A stretch of 64,000 nt of DNA, from NCBI GenBank assembly GCA_045537555.1, contig JAZSPR010000050.1, positions 5,374-69,373 on the forward strand, given 5' to 3'. Shown here piece by piece: positions 53,147-61,558 of the stretch; position 1 is the stretch's first letter, and every line of letters starts with the position of its first letter. Under the pieces are notes generated by a model that was not told where the DNA came from, made no database searches, and saw nothing but the letters and a program-made list of their open reading frames with translations. The position numbers were made by a program, and so were the translations under genes. Source of the DNA: UBA1081 sp045537555 (lineage in GTDB: Bacteria > Bacillota > Clostridia > Oscillospirales > Acutalibacteraceae).

Positions 53147-55065
53147 AAAAGAGCTATTATCTTGTTCAGGTCGGTGTAACTTTTTCTTCACCCTGCTTTC
53201 TGCCTTATTCTGCAGGCTGTATTGCGGCTTATCTCAGGAATGATAAAGCAATAACCGATAATTATGTAATTCCCGATATAATCGGGCTCAGAGAAAAAAT
53301 TGAGGACGTTATAAAACGTTTTGATAATCCCGATTTTGTAGGTTTCACATGTTTTACATGGAATCTTGAATATAACAAAACTCTTGCAAAGGAGCTTAAG
53401 AAGAGATTCCCCGATGTAAAAATTATTTTCGGCGGTCACAGTGTGCCTGCAGGTCATGAATTCCTTGAAAAATATGAATTTATTGATTACCTTATGCACA
53501 ATGAAGGCGAAGAAACAACCGCTTTATTCTTCAAAGCAATTGCAGACGGTACACCTCTTTCCCAAGTGCCCAATCTCTCTTTCAGAGATGAAAACGGCAA
53601 CTGTGTAACAACCGAGGACTATCACCCTTGTGATATTTCGGCATATCCCTCTCCCTATACAGCAGGAGTATTTGACCACCTGATAAAAGAATATCCCGAA
53701 ATTGAGTTTCACGCAACACTTGAAACAAACAGGGGTTGTCCCTATGCGTGTGCATACTGTGAATGGTGTTTTACAAAAAAAATCCGTCAGTTCCCGATGG
53801 AAAAGATAAAATCGGAAATCAGATGGATGGCAGAAAACAAAATCCGTTACTGCTATTGTGCAGATGCAAATTTCGGCATTTTTTCACGTGATGTTGATAT
53901 AGCACAGTACGTTGTTGACTGTAAGAAAGAATACGGTTATCCAGAAGTTTTCAAGCCCTGCTATGCAAAGGAAAGTGACGATACTGTTTTTGAAGCGGGT
54001 TATATCCTTAATAAAAACAACGCCGACAAAGGTGTTACTCTTGCATATCAGTCACTTGACCCGCACACACTCGAAAATATCGGCAGAAAGAACCTCACAC
54101 TCGAGCATTTTTCGTCTCTTGATGCAAGATATAATGAGGCGGGGATTCCCACTTATACCGAGCTTATCTTAGGTCTGCCCGGTGAAACTTATGAGAGCTT
54201 CTGCAGAGGTATATGCCGTCTGCTTGAATCGGGTCAGAACAATTCAATGACCGTTTATGAGTGTCAGGTTTATCCCAATACGCCGATGGGGAATGAAGAA
54301 TACAAAGAAAAGCACGGTATAAAAACTTCAAGAATCCCTCTTTTCGGTATTCATTACAATCCCGAATTCAACGGCGTGGGTGAGTTTATAGATGTTATAA
54401 CGGAAACAAAGACAATGCCCCATAAAGACTGGGTAAAGGCTTATATGTTCTCGGTTATTCTGCAGACTTTCCACCACCTAGGTCTTATCCGCTATTTTGC
54501 AATTTACATCAACAAAGAAAAAGGCGTTTCTTACTATGATTTCTATAATCAGCTTTATGATTATATCTTTGATGTGAATAAAGGCTTTCTCAATAAGTTT
54601 TTTAAAGAACTTTATGACAGAAAGCTTGATTCCGAAAAGGCTGAATGGACTTATCAGAGAGATCTTTTCAGTACAACGGGCTGGTATTTTGAAGAAGGCG
54701 CATTCCTTGAAATGGCTTACCACAGCGATGAATTCAATGAAGATATAAAGCCCTTTCTTCTCTCATTCGGCATTGAAGATGATATATTCAATGATTTGTT
54801 TGAGTATCAGAAAAAGCTTATAAGAAAGCCCTTTATCAATGAAGTTGAAATAAAGTCAGGATACAGTTTCTATAAGTATTTCAATGCGATTGATGAAGGC
54901 AGATATGATAAACTCAGAAAAGTGAACAATACGCTTTCAATAAAAGCACATAAAGACATTCAGTCATGGGATGTCTATGCAAGGGAAGTTATATGGTTCG
55001 GCAAGCGTTACAGCGCAACGCTCCTTGTAAATCCCAGAGAGAAAATAACTTATACGGAAGAATAA
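53143..55065 (+). CDS. Radical SAM/B12-binding-type protein, tandem paralogue 3
   Basis: The 640-residue protein starts in an ATGA overlap. Order of motifs is as in paralogues 1 and 2: VGFTCFTWNLEYNK, IIFGGHSVP, MHNEGEE, CPYACAYC (Cys 199, 203, 206) with an extra Cys at 209 (EWCF, where the others have DWG), CADANFGIF, TLAYQSL, LILGLPGETYESF, and the end EVIWFGKRYS. The DWG-to-EWC change directly after the cluster motif is the clearest sign that it has diverged in function. Unknown reaction. It is followed by the glycosyltransferase two bases after its stop. Confidence 0.88.
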   Translation: MKKSYYLVQVGVTFSSPCFLPYSAGCIAAYLRNDKAITDNYVIPDIIGLREKIEDVIKRFDNPDFVGFTCFTWNLEYNKTLAKELKKRFPDVKIIFGGHSVPAGHEFLEKYEFIDYLMHNEGEETTALFFKAIADGTPLSQVPNLSFRDENGNCVTTEDYHPCDISAYPSPYTAGVFDHLIKEYPEIEFHATLETNRGCPYACAYCEWCFTKKIRQFPMEKIKSEIRWMAENKIRYCYCADANFGIFSRDVDIAQYVVDCKKEYGYPEVFKPCYAKESDDTVFEAGYILNKNNADKGVTLAYQSLDPHTLENIGRKNLTLEHFSSLDARYNEAGIPTYTELILGLPGETYESFCRGICRLLESGQNNSMTVYECQVYPNTPMGNEEYKEKHGIKTSRIPLFGIHYNPEFNGVGEFIDVITETKTMPHKDWVKAYMFSVILQTFHHLGLIRYFAIYINKEKGVSYYDFYNQLYDYIFDVNKGFLNKFFKELYDRKLDSEKAEWTYQRDLFSTTGWYFEEGAFLEMAYHSDEFNEDIKPFLLSFGIEDDIFNDLFEYQKKLIRKPFINEVEIKSGYSFYKYFNAIDEGRYDKLRKVNNTLSIKAHKDIQSWDVYAREVIWFGKRYSATLLVNPREKITYTEE

Positions 55066-55067
55066 AA

Positions 55068-55802
55068 ATGCAGTTTGAACAGGTTTCGGTAATAATAGGT
55101 GCAACGGATGAGGATGAAGCACTCAGAAAAACCGTTGAGAGCATAATGGAAAACTGTGACAGGGCAGATATTGCAAGGATAATTATTGTGATATCCGCAA
55201 CGGCATCACAGGGCTGTAAAAATGCAATTGAATATCTGAAAGAAAAATACGGCGACATTGTATTTTCAATGGTTCAGAAGCGTAAATACGTAGGCGGTGC
55301 CATACGTGACGGTTTTGATATTGCCGAGTCCTCACATCTTATGTTATTGCCTGCAGATATGGCAATAGGTCTTGGCTGTGTGCCCGAAATGATTGAACGG
55401 GCAAAAAAAGAGCCTGATGTCATTGCAAAAACATCACGCTGGATGAAAACGGACGCATTTCACGGTTACAGTCCTTCAAAAAAGATAATGAACAGATTAT
55501 CACAGATTTTTCTTCGTGTTCTTTTTAATGAAAACCTTACTGATTTTACAAATTCCGTTCAGACATTTCCTTCATATGTCCATAAAAACGGCAACTGGCA
55601 TGAAGAGGGGTTCCCGTATCTTCTTGAAATGGTTCTTCTGCCGCTGAGAATGGGTGTGAAGTTCCGTGAATTTCCCGCAGAGTGTTTCAGCAGGGAAGAA
55701 GGTAAATCAAAAAATTCTGCAGGGCAGACAGCAATGTATCTGAAAACTGCATTAAGAATAAGATTTACACCAAAAAATAAACTATTCAGGGTGACAGAAT
55801 AA
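55068..55802 (+). CDS. Family-2 glycosyltransferase
   Basis: The start is ATG 55068 (MQFEQVSVIIGATDEDEALRKTVES), two bases after the previous stop; the longer open frame overlaps the upstream gene and is not similar to the family. The 244-residue protein has the GT-A nucleotide-sugar fold: VSVIIGATDED, a central LMLLPADMAIG (the Asp that usually binds metal/nucleotide), and a later WHEEGFPYLLEMVLLPLRMG. There are no membrane helices, unlike DPM-type enzymes with C-terminal anchors. It is embedded between radical-SAM genes, so it probably glycosylates the product they build (inference). It overlaps the next start by one base (TAATG). Confidence 0.82.
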   Translation: MQFEQVSVIIGATDEDEALRKTVESIMENCDRADIARIIIVISATASQGCKNAIEYLKEKYGDIVFSMVQKRKYVGGAIRDGFDIAESSHLMLLPADMAIGLGCVPEMIERAKKEPDVIAKTSRWMKTDAFHGYSPSKKIMNRLSQIFLRVLFNENLTDFTNSVQTFPSYVHKNGNWHEEGFPYLLEMVLLPLRMGVKFREFPAECFSREEGKSKNSAGQTAMYLKTALRIRFTPKNKLFRVTE

Positions 55803-57610
55803 TGAAGTTTTTATTTGCATCTGTACCGCAATGGTATCCCGTCAGTCCTTATCTTGCAGGAGGTCTTCTTGCAGGTCAGCTCAAAGCTGACGGCTATGAT
55901 GCTGATACATATGATTTTAATATTGATTTTTTCAATGATGTTCTTACAAGGGATTATCTTGAGAACTGTATTGCTTCGGCAAAATCATTTGAACCTGAAA
56001 AAATGATTTCGGATGCATCTTTTTCAGATGATATAAATGCAAAAAGAAAAATGACTGCCGAACTGCGTAAAAAAATAATTGATGATTATTTTAAATACGA
56101 TAAAGGCACTCTTGACACGGTTCTGAATGAAGTTGAATATTCCGTAAAAGTAATGAAGGATAAAGAACTCTTTTACGATGCGGAAAAGCTTTACAGAGCA
56201 AAGGATATCCTGAAATCCGCTCTTGAAATTGCATCTCTGCCTTTTGCACCTTCAAGAATAATGCTTGATAATTATATTGCCGACACGGTTATGACTTATA
56301 ATTTCAGCGATGTTGACCATCAGTGCAAAAATGCTGATATGAATATGTTCCTGCCTTATTTTGAGAAGAAAATCAAGGGTATGGATTTGTCAGAATATAC
56401 GGTTATCGGACTTTCAATCACAGATCTCAGTCAGATTGTTCCCGGTCTTACACTTGCAAGACTTCTCAAAAAGCATACGGATGCAAAAATCTGTCTCGGC
56501 GGCAACTATATTTTTAAGGTTGAATCCGATTTGAAGAATATCCCCGCAGTTTTCAATGAATACTGTGATTTTATGAGCATCGGTGACGGTGAAATTGCCG
56601 CAGTTGAACTTGCTGAGTATTTTGCGGGAAAAAGAAAGATTGAAGATGTTCATTCTCTCGTTTATAAGGATGAAAACGGTGTTGTATGCACAAATGAAAA
56701 GGCACCTCTTCTCAATCTTGAAATTGTTGCTTATCCCGATTTTGACTGTTACGATTTCAGCAAGTATTTTTCACCTGAAGTTGTTATTCCCGTTCAGCTC
56801 GGTAAGGGATGTTACTGGGGTAAGTGCTCATTCTGTGATTTTTACACGGGACAGCAGAAATTCGATATAAAAAGCGTTGAACGTGCCGTTGACGAAGTTG
56901 AATATCTTGCGAAGAAATATAACGCAAAGCATTTTACATTCGTTGACGAAGCCGTACCCGCTAAAATTTACAATGCTTTTGCAGATGAAATTATAAAAAG
57001 AGGAATTGAAATTTATTACTACTCTTTTGCACGTCTTGAAAAAGGCTTTACATCGGAAGTACTTGAAAATTTATATAAATCAGGCGCAAGATTCTTTATG
57101 TGGGGCTATGAAGCCGAATCAGAGAGAATAATGGAGCTTATCAATAAGGGGATTGATGTTAAAAACAGACAGAAAATCCTGACCGATGCACAGAATGCAG
57201 GGCTTTGGAACCTTTGCACATTCCTTCTCTGTTATCCTACCGAAACTCCCGAAGAACTGCAGTCCACAATTGATGTAATTTATAATCACGATATCGTAAA
57301 TACATGTACACCTTCAAACTTTGCACTTAAAAAGAATGCAATTCTCAAGGATGAAACTTCAACAGTAGGTATCACCGATTTCAAAGAGCACGGTGAATTG
57401 CATATAGCTTATAAATACCATTCCGTGACACAGACAATGGAGGAAGTCAAGAAAAAGAGAAACTCTTTTGAAAAGAAGTATCTTGAAGACACAATTGACA
57501 GACTCTGGCCTCATACATTCACGGAAACGGACCTTATTCTTCTCTATCTTGCAAAATACGGCAGGGATTATGTGAAGAATTACAGATTAAAATACAGAAA
57601 AGATTTTTAA
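55802..57610 (+). CDS. Divergent radical SAM/B12-binding-type protein
   Basis: The 602-residue protein has an N-terminal Rossmann-like start (FLFASVPQWYPVSPYLAGGLLAGQLKADGY), a helical insert (about 50-190) and the B12-domain end (CLGGNYIFK, SIGDGE). A radical-SAM motif follows, with an unusual spacing, GCYWGKCSFCDFY: CxxxxCxxC (Cys 337, 342, 345), where most have CxxxCxxC. VDEAVP, FMWGYEAESERIM, CYPTETPEEL and SNFALKKNA follow. It is not closely similar to the three upstream paralogues. It is the last gene of the cluster; GH2 follows 25 bases later. Confidence 0.85.
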   Translation: MKFLFASVPQWYPVSPYLAGGLLAGQLKADGYDADTYDFNIDFFNDVLTRDYLENCIASAKSFEPEKMISDASFSDDINAKRKMTAELRKKIIDDYFKYDKGTLDTVLNEVEYSVKVMKDKELFYDAEKLYRAKDILKSALEIASLPFAPSRIMLDNYIADTVMTYNFSDVDHQCKNADMNMFLPYFEKKIKGMDLSEYTVIGLSITDLSQIVPGLTLARLLKKHTDAKICLGGNYIFKVESDLKNIPAVFNEYCDFMSIGDGEIAAVELAEYFAGKRKIEDVHSLVYKDENGVVCTNEKAPLLNLEIVAYPDFDCYDFSKYFSPEVVIPVQLGKGCYWGKCSFCDFYTGQQKFDIKSVERAVDEVEYLAKKYNAKHFTFVDEAVPAKIYNAFADEIIKRGIEIYYYSFARLEKGFTSEVLENLYKSGARFFMWGYEAESERIMELINKGIDVKNRQKILTDAQNAGLWNLCTFLLCYPTETPEELQSTIDVIYNHDIVNTCTPSNFALKKNAILKDETSTVGITDFKEHGELHIAYKYHSVTQTMEEVKKKRNSFEKKYLEDTIDRLWPHTFTETDLILLYLAKYGRDYVKNYRLKYRKDF

Positions 57611-57635
57611 CTGACCTGAATCAGGAGTGATTTTA

Positions 57636-59360
57636 ATGTACAGAAGTGAATATCCCCGTCCGTCATTTGTCCGTGAAAATTGGTTAAATCTTAACGGAAA
57701 ATGGGATTTTGAAATCGGAAAAGATAATGTTTTTGATAAATGTATTGAAGTACCTTTCTGTCCCGAAAGCGAATTGTCGGGAATCGGTTACAAGGACTTT
57801 ATGTATGACTTGCAGTACAGAAAATATGTTGATATAACATATGAACAGTTACAGGGAAGTGTTATCATCAATTTCGGTGCTGTTGACTATGAATGCACAC
57901 TCTTTGTCAACGGCAAAAAAGCAGGTTACCATAATGGCGGTTATATTTCATTCTCATTTGATATAACAGCATATCTTACAGAGGGTAAAAATGAACTTAT
58001 CGTCTCAGTAAAGGATGATACAAAGCACCCTGCAATTCCTATGGGTAAGCAGTCTGACAGATTCGAGAGTTACGGTTGCAGTTACACAAGAACAACGGGT
58101 ATATGGCAGACCGTGTGGCTTGAATTCACAGGTAAAACATACATTACGGAAAGAAAAATCACGGCAACTCCCGAAACTAAGACTGTTGTATTTGAGGGTA
58201 AACTCAATAATTCGGAGCTTTGCGAAGTTACTGCTGAAATTTTCTATAAAAATGATAAAGTTGCAGAGTGTAAGACTGTTGCAGAGGGCAGAATCAATAT
58301 GACAGCCGTTATTGAAGGTGATGTAAAGCTCTGGGATGTACTTGCACCTGAAATTTATGATATTGTTCTCACCGTAAAGAGTAACGGGAAAGTATCGGAC
58401 TTTGTAAAGACATATACAGGTTTCAGAAGTATTGAACTTAAAGACGGTAAATTCCTTCTTAACGGAAAATCAGTTTTCCTTCGTCAGATTCTCGATCAGG
58501 GGTTCCACCCCGACGGAATTTACACATTCCCCACAATTGAAGATATCGAAAAGGATATTGATATTGCCATTGACCTCGGATTCAACGGAGCCCGACCCCA
58601 CGAAAAGATTTTCGAGGAATATTATTTCTACTATGCCGATATGAAGGGCTATCTCGTATGGGGCGAATTCCCTAACTGGGGGTGCTGTCTTGACAGTAAA
58701 AACTGTCCTGAAGGTCTCGAAAACTTCCTTTCCGAATGGAAAGAAGAGCTTGTAAGAGACTATAATCACCCGTCAATCATCGGTTGGTGTCCTCTTAACG
58801 AAACCTGGGAAGGCAAGCACTTCTGTGATGCTGTTTCTCAGAAAGCCATTTATGATGCAACAAAGGAATATGACCCGATAAGACCTGTTGTCGGTGCGAG
58901 CGGCGGTTTCCTTTATGTTACCGATATTGACGATTATCACGACTATTCGCACACGGCAGAAGAGCTTATTTCTCATGTTCATAACCATAAAAACGGCACT
59001 TATGAGCACGAAGTTGTTTATAAGAAGAACAAGGAAGAGAATGCATGTCTTCTCACTCGAGATGATATGGAAGGACTTCCGATTTTCTGCTCGGAATACG
59101 GCGGAATCTCATTCAATATCGGTGAAAATGCATGGGGCTATGTAAATGAAAGCAATGAAGATGATTTTGTTGCACATTACATTTCAGATACAACAGCAAT
59201 AATGCAGAGCGACTGTATGGGTATGTGCTATACCCAGCTTACTGACGTTGAACAGGAGCAGAACGGTCTTGTGACTTATGCAAGAGAGCACAAATTCTCC
59301 GAAAATGCACGAAAGAAAATCCGTGAATGCAATATGCAGAAAGCGAAGATTGAACAATAA
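57636..59360 (+). CDS. Glycoside hydrolase family 2 (beta-galactosidase/glucuronidase-like)
   Basis: The start is ATG 57636 (MYRSEYPRPSFVRENWLNLNGKWDFE), after CAGGAG. The 574-residue protein has the GH2 order: jelly-roll sugar-binding domain (about 10-165), immunoglobulin-like domain (about 165-265) and TIM barrel. The catalytic acid is in GWCPLNETWEG (Glu 389) and the nucleophile is in FCSEYGGISF (Glu 487). No signal peptide. The sugar cannot be read with confidence. Its last codons and stop (GAA CAA TAA) fall in repeat copy 5. It may be co-transcribed with the radical-SAM cluster, but function in that pathway is unproven. Confidence 0.92.
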   Translation: MYRSEYPRPSFVRENWLNLNGKWDFEIGKDNVFDKCIEVPFCPESELSGIGYKDFMYDLQYRKYVDITYEQLQGSVIINFGAVDYECTLFVNGKKAGYHNGGYISFSFDITAYLTEGKNELIVSVKDDTKHPAIPMGKQSDRFESYGCSYTRTTGIWQTVWLEFTGKTYITERKITATPETKTVVFEGKLNNSELCEVTAEIFYKNDKVAECKTVAEGRINMTAVIEGDVKLWDVLAPEIYDIVLTVKSNGKVSDFVKTYTGFRSIELKDGKFLLNGKSVFLRQILDQGFHPDGIYTFPTIEDIEKDIDIAIDLGFNGARPHEKIFEEYYFYYADMKGYLVWGEFPNWGCCLDSKNCPEGLENFLSEWKEELVRDYNHPSIIGWCPLNETWEGKHFCDAVSQKAIYDATKEYDPIRPVVGASGGFLYVTDIDDYHDYSHTAEELISHVHNHKNGTYEHEVVYKKNKEENACLLTRDDMEGLPIFCSEYGGISFNIGENAWGYVNESNEDDFVAHYISDTTAIMQSDCMGMCYTQLTDVEQEQNGLVTYAREHKFSENARKKIRECNMQKAKIEQ

Positions 59361-59598
59361 TTTATCGGCTCGATGCCGATAAATTATTGAGTGATGTTTG
59401 CCTGACGGCAAATGATGTATTGCTACGCAAAATGATGTATGACCTGCGGTCAAGTGATGTTTTTGCCTTTGGCAAAAGTTTCGGAAGGGCTTCGCCCTTA
59501 CCCATTATATATTGTGTAAAAACAAATTTTGTAGGGACCGATGTGGGCATCGGTCCCTACGATTGGTTTATTTAAACTACTCGACAAATTCTGATTTA
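59352..59598 (+). repeat. Modular palindromic repeat, copy 5 (hairpin-string type)
   Basis: Begins gaacaataatttatcg with a 14-bp hairpin (aataatttatcggc/gccgataaattatt) and ends cgacaaattctgattta. The interior holds a string of short hairpins (ttgcc/ggcaa, ttgc/gcaa, tgacc/ggtca, ttttgcc/ggcaaaa, agggc/gccct) separated by the word tgatgt, then a strong hairpin tagggaccgatg/catcggtcccta (59531-59561). The GH2 stop codon is in its first nine bases. Confidence 0.85.
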
Positions 59599-59607
59599 CA
59601 AAAAAAA

Positions 59608-59637
59608 CAGTCTGCCGTGTGTGGCAGACTGTTTTTG
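59608..59637. terminator. Bidirectional terminator between GH2 and alcohol dehydrogenase
   Basis: A perfect 9-bp stem (cagtctgcc/ggcagactg) has a run of A before it and ttttt after it. Confidence 0.92.
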
Positions 59638-59648
59638 TATGTTAATTA

Positions 59649-60860
59649 TTAAGCCATAAGCTGTCTGATGATAGCAACGCACTCAGCCTTATCCATAATC
59701 TTCGGAACGGGATAAAGGGGATTACCTTCCTTGAGTGCTCTGTCAGCGATAAGTGAAATGTCTGATTCTTTGATCTGGTCAAACTTTTCGGGGATGTTCA
59801 TATCCTTGTTCATTCTTCTGATTTCAGCAATGAACATCTTTGCCTTTTCTTCGTCTGACTTACCTGCGCAGTCAAGACCTGCAACATCAGCAAGCTCTGC
59901 AAGGCGCTTGTAAGCTGTTTCACCGAAGTAATCAAGCACATAGGGAAGAATAACAGCATTTGCAAGGCCGTGAGGAATGCCGTACATACCGCCGAGATTG
60001 TGAGCAATTGCGTGAACATAACCTACGTATGCTCTTGTGAATGCAACACCTGCATAGTATGATGCGAGGAGCATGTTTTCTCTTGCTTCAACATTCTTAC
60101 CGTCTTTATAAGCAGTTTCAAGATTTGCAAAAATCATCTTTGTTGCCATTCTTGCTTTTTCTGCTGTGTCGGCTGTGTTGCTGTTGCCTATGTATGCTTC
60201 AACTGCGTGTGTAAGGGCGTCCATACCTGTTGTTGAAGTGATGTGAGGGGGAAGACCGAGTGTAAGTTCAGGGTCAAGGACTGCATACTTGGGACGGAGC
60301 ACGGGGTCGTTGATGGCATTCTTTTCGTGAGTTTTCGGGTTTGATACAACTGCTGCAAGTGTAGCTTCTGAGCCTGTACCTGCTGTTGTGGGAACTGCGA
60401 AAAGAGTGGGAATCTTCTTGAGAACCTTGAGCTGACCGCGCATCTTGGGAATTTCTGTGTTAGGTCTTGCAATTCTTGCACCGCAGGCCTTTGCACAGTC
60501 CATAGGTGAGCCGCCGCCGAATGCAATAATTGCCTGACAGCCGTTGCCTGTGTAGAGGTTCTTTGCCTCTTCAATGTTGTCGATTGTGGGGTTGGGCTGA
60601 ACACCGTCATATACTACGTAAGCGATGTCATTATTCTTGAGTTCTTCAAACATTGAATCAAGAAGATGAAGCCCCATAAGACCTTTATCTGTTACAACAA
60701 GAACGTTGTTGTAGCCGAGTTCCTTGATAACCTGAGGCAGTTTTTTTACTGCACCCGAACCCTTTATGAGCTGAGGCTCTGACCAGTCAAGAACTCCCAT
60801 GGCAGCTTTCATAACGCCCTGAAAAGTTCTGCAGTAAGCCTCATACATTTTTCTGTTCAT
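59649..60860 (-). CDS. Iron-containing alcohol dehydrogenase
   Basis: The 403-residue protein has the group III ADH pattern: GGGSPMDCAKACG (NAD-binding), PTTAGTGSEAT, DPELTLGLPPHITSTTGMDALTHAVEAY, GYVHAIAHNLGGMYGIPHGLANAVILPYVLD with the metal-binding His residues. It reduces aldehydes or oxidises alcohols; butanol, propanediol or ethanol are typical substrates and cannot be separated here. Strong codon bias suggests high expression. The GtrA-like gene is 24 bases upstream on the same strand and probably in the same operon. Confidence 0.93.
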   Translation of the reverse strand: MNRKMYEAYCRTFQGVMKAAMGVLDWSEPQLIKGSGAVKKLPQVIKELGYNNVLVVTDKGLMGLHLLDSMFEELKNNDIAYVVYDGVQPNPTIDNIEEAKNLYTGNGCQAIIAFGGGSPMDCAKACGARIARPNTEIPKMRGQLKVLKKIPTLFAVPTTAGTGSEATLAAVVSNPKTHEKNAINDPVLRPKYAVLDPELTLGLPPHITSTTGMDALTHAVEAYIGNSNTADTAEKARMATKMIFANLETAYKDGKNVEARENMLLASYYAGVAFTRAYVGYVHAIAHNLGGMYGIPHGLANAVILPYVLDYFGETAYKRLAELADVAGLDCAGKSDEEKAKMFIAEIRRMNKDMNIPEKFDQIKESDISLIADRALKEGNPLYPVPKIMDKAECVAIIRQLMA

Positions 60861-60884
60861 TATATTACCTCCGCAAGGAATATA

Positions 60885-61430
60885 TTATTTTGCTTCTTCT
60901 GTCTTTTCTTCCTTTTTCTTGTGGAAAAGAATCTTATCAACAGGGAAGTAAAGGAAGAACTGAAGTGCTGAACAAATCATTGTTGCAATGTTCTTTGCAA
61001 GAGTCTCGTCACACCAGTCAAAACCGAGGAAAACGTCTTTAAGTGTGGGGTTGAGCCATGCTGAGAAGAGGATAAGACCGATTGTGAAAACAATGTAGAT
61101 GGGAAGAGCAACTGCAACATTTGCACCGGAATTGAATGTTTTTTCCTTGTTTACAAAGAAAGCAACAATCTGAGCGATGATGTTTGCAACGTTACTTACG
61201 ATGAAGTAGCCGAGACCGCCTACTGCTGCGGGATAAATGAATACCCACCATGCGAAATCAACTGTATAAAGGTCTTTGATTGCGGGAATAAGCTGAAGCG
61301 TGTTCAGAAGTGTAAACTGAACGATCATAGCAAGAAGACTTACCACGATGAATTTTACGAACTGCCATACGGTTACAAGAAGAGAACCTTTTTCAGCTGC
61401 TTTGTTGTCAATGTCTGCGAGTTTTGCCAA
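60885..61430 (-). CDS. GtrA-like membrane protein
   Basis: The start is taken as TTG 61430 (MAKLADIDNKAAEKG), eight bases after GGAG; GTG 61439 overlaps that site. The 181-residue protein has four hydrophobic helices (about 15-40, 60-85, 105-125, 140-165) and the GtrA-type motif NVANIIAQIVAFFVNKEKTF between helices two and three. GtrA proteins help flip or place lipid-linked sugars. The C-terminus is highly charged. A possible partner is the family-2 glycosyltransferase at 55.1 kb, since GtrA and GT2 often act together, but the genes are not adjacent. Confidence 0.8.
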   Translation of the reverse strand: MAKLADIDNKAAEKGSLLVTVWQFVKFIVVSLLAMIVQFTLLNTLQLIPAIKDLYTVDFAWWVFIYPAAVGGLGYFIVSNVANIIAQIVAFFVNKEKTFNSGANVAVALPIYIVFTIGLILFSAWLNPTLKDVFLGFDWCDETLAKNIATMICSALQFFLYFPVDKILFHKKKEEKTEEAK

Positions 61431-61508
61431 AGTAATCACTCCATTAAAAATATTTTGTTATATTATACAAGATTATATAAATAATTGCAACATAAATTAA
61501 TAAATTAA

Positions 61509-61537
61509 TTGAAAATTGATTTTTATTATGCTATATT
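61509..61537 (+). promoter_or_regulatory. Promoter of the GH51 operon
   Basis: TTGAAA (61509-61514), 17-base spacer, TATATT (61532-61537), 21 bases before the GH51 start. Spacer end and hexamers closely match those of the promoter at 17873. Confidence 0.6.
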
Positions 61538-61558
61538 AATACAAAAGGTGGTATCGCT

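Noticed and set aside
55802..57610. Fourth copy of the tandem radical-SAM paralogues
   Set aside because: Different N-terminal region, different Cys spacing (CxxxxCxxC) and no ADANFG motif; it belongs to a separate branch.
59352..59598. Possible riboswitch or structured leader
   Set aside because: It lies between two convergent genes, so it leads into neither, and shares its ends with the repeat family.
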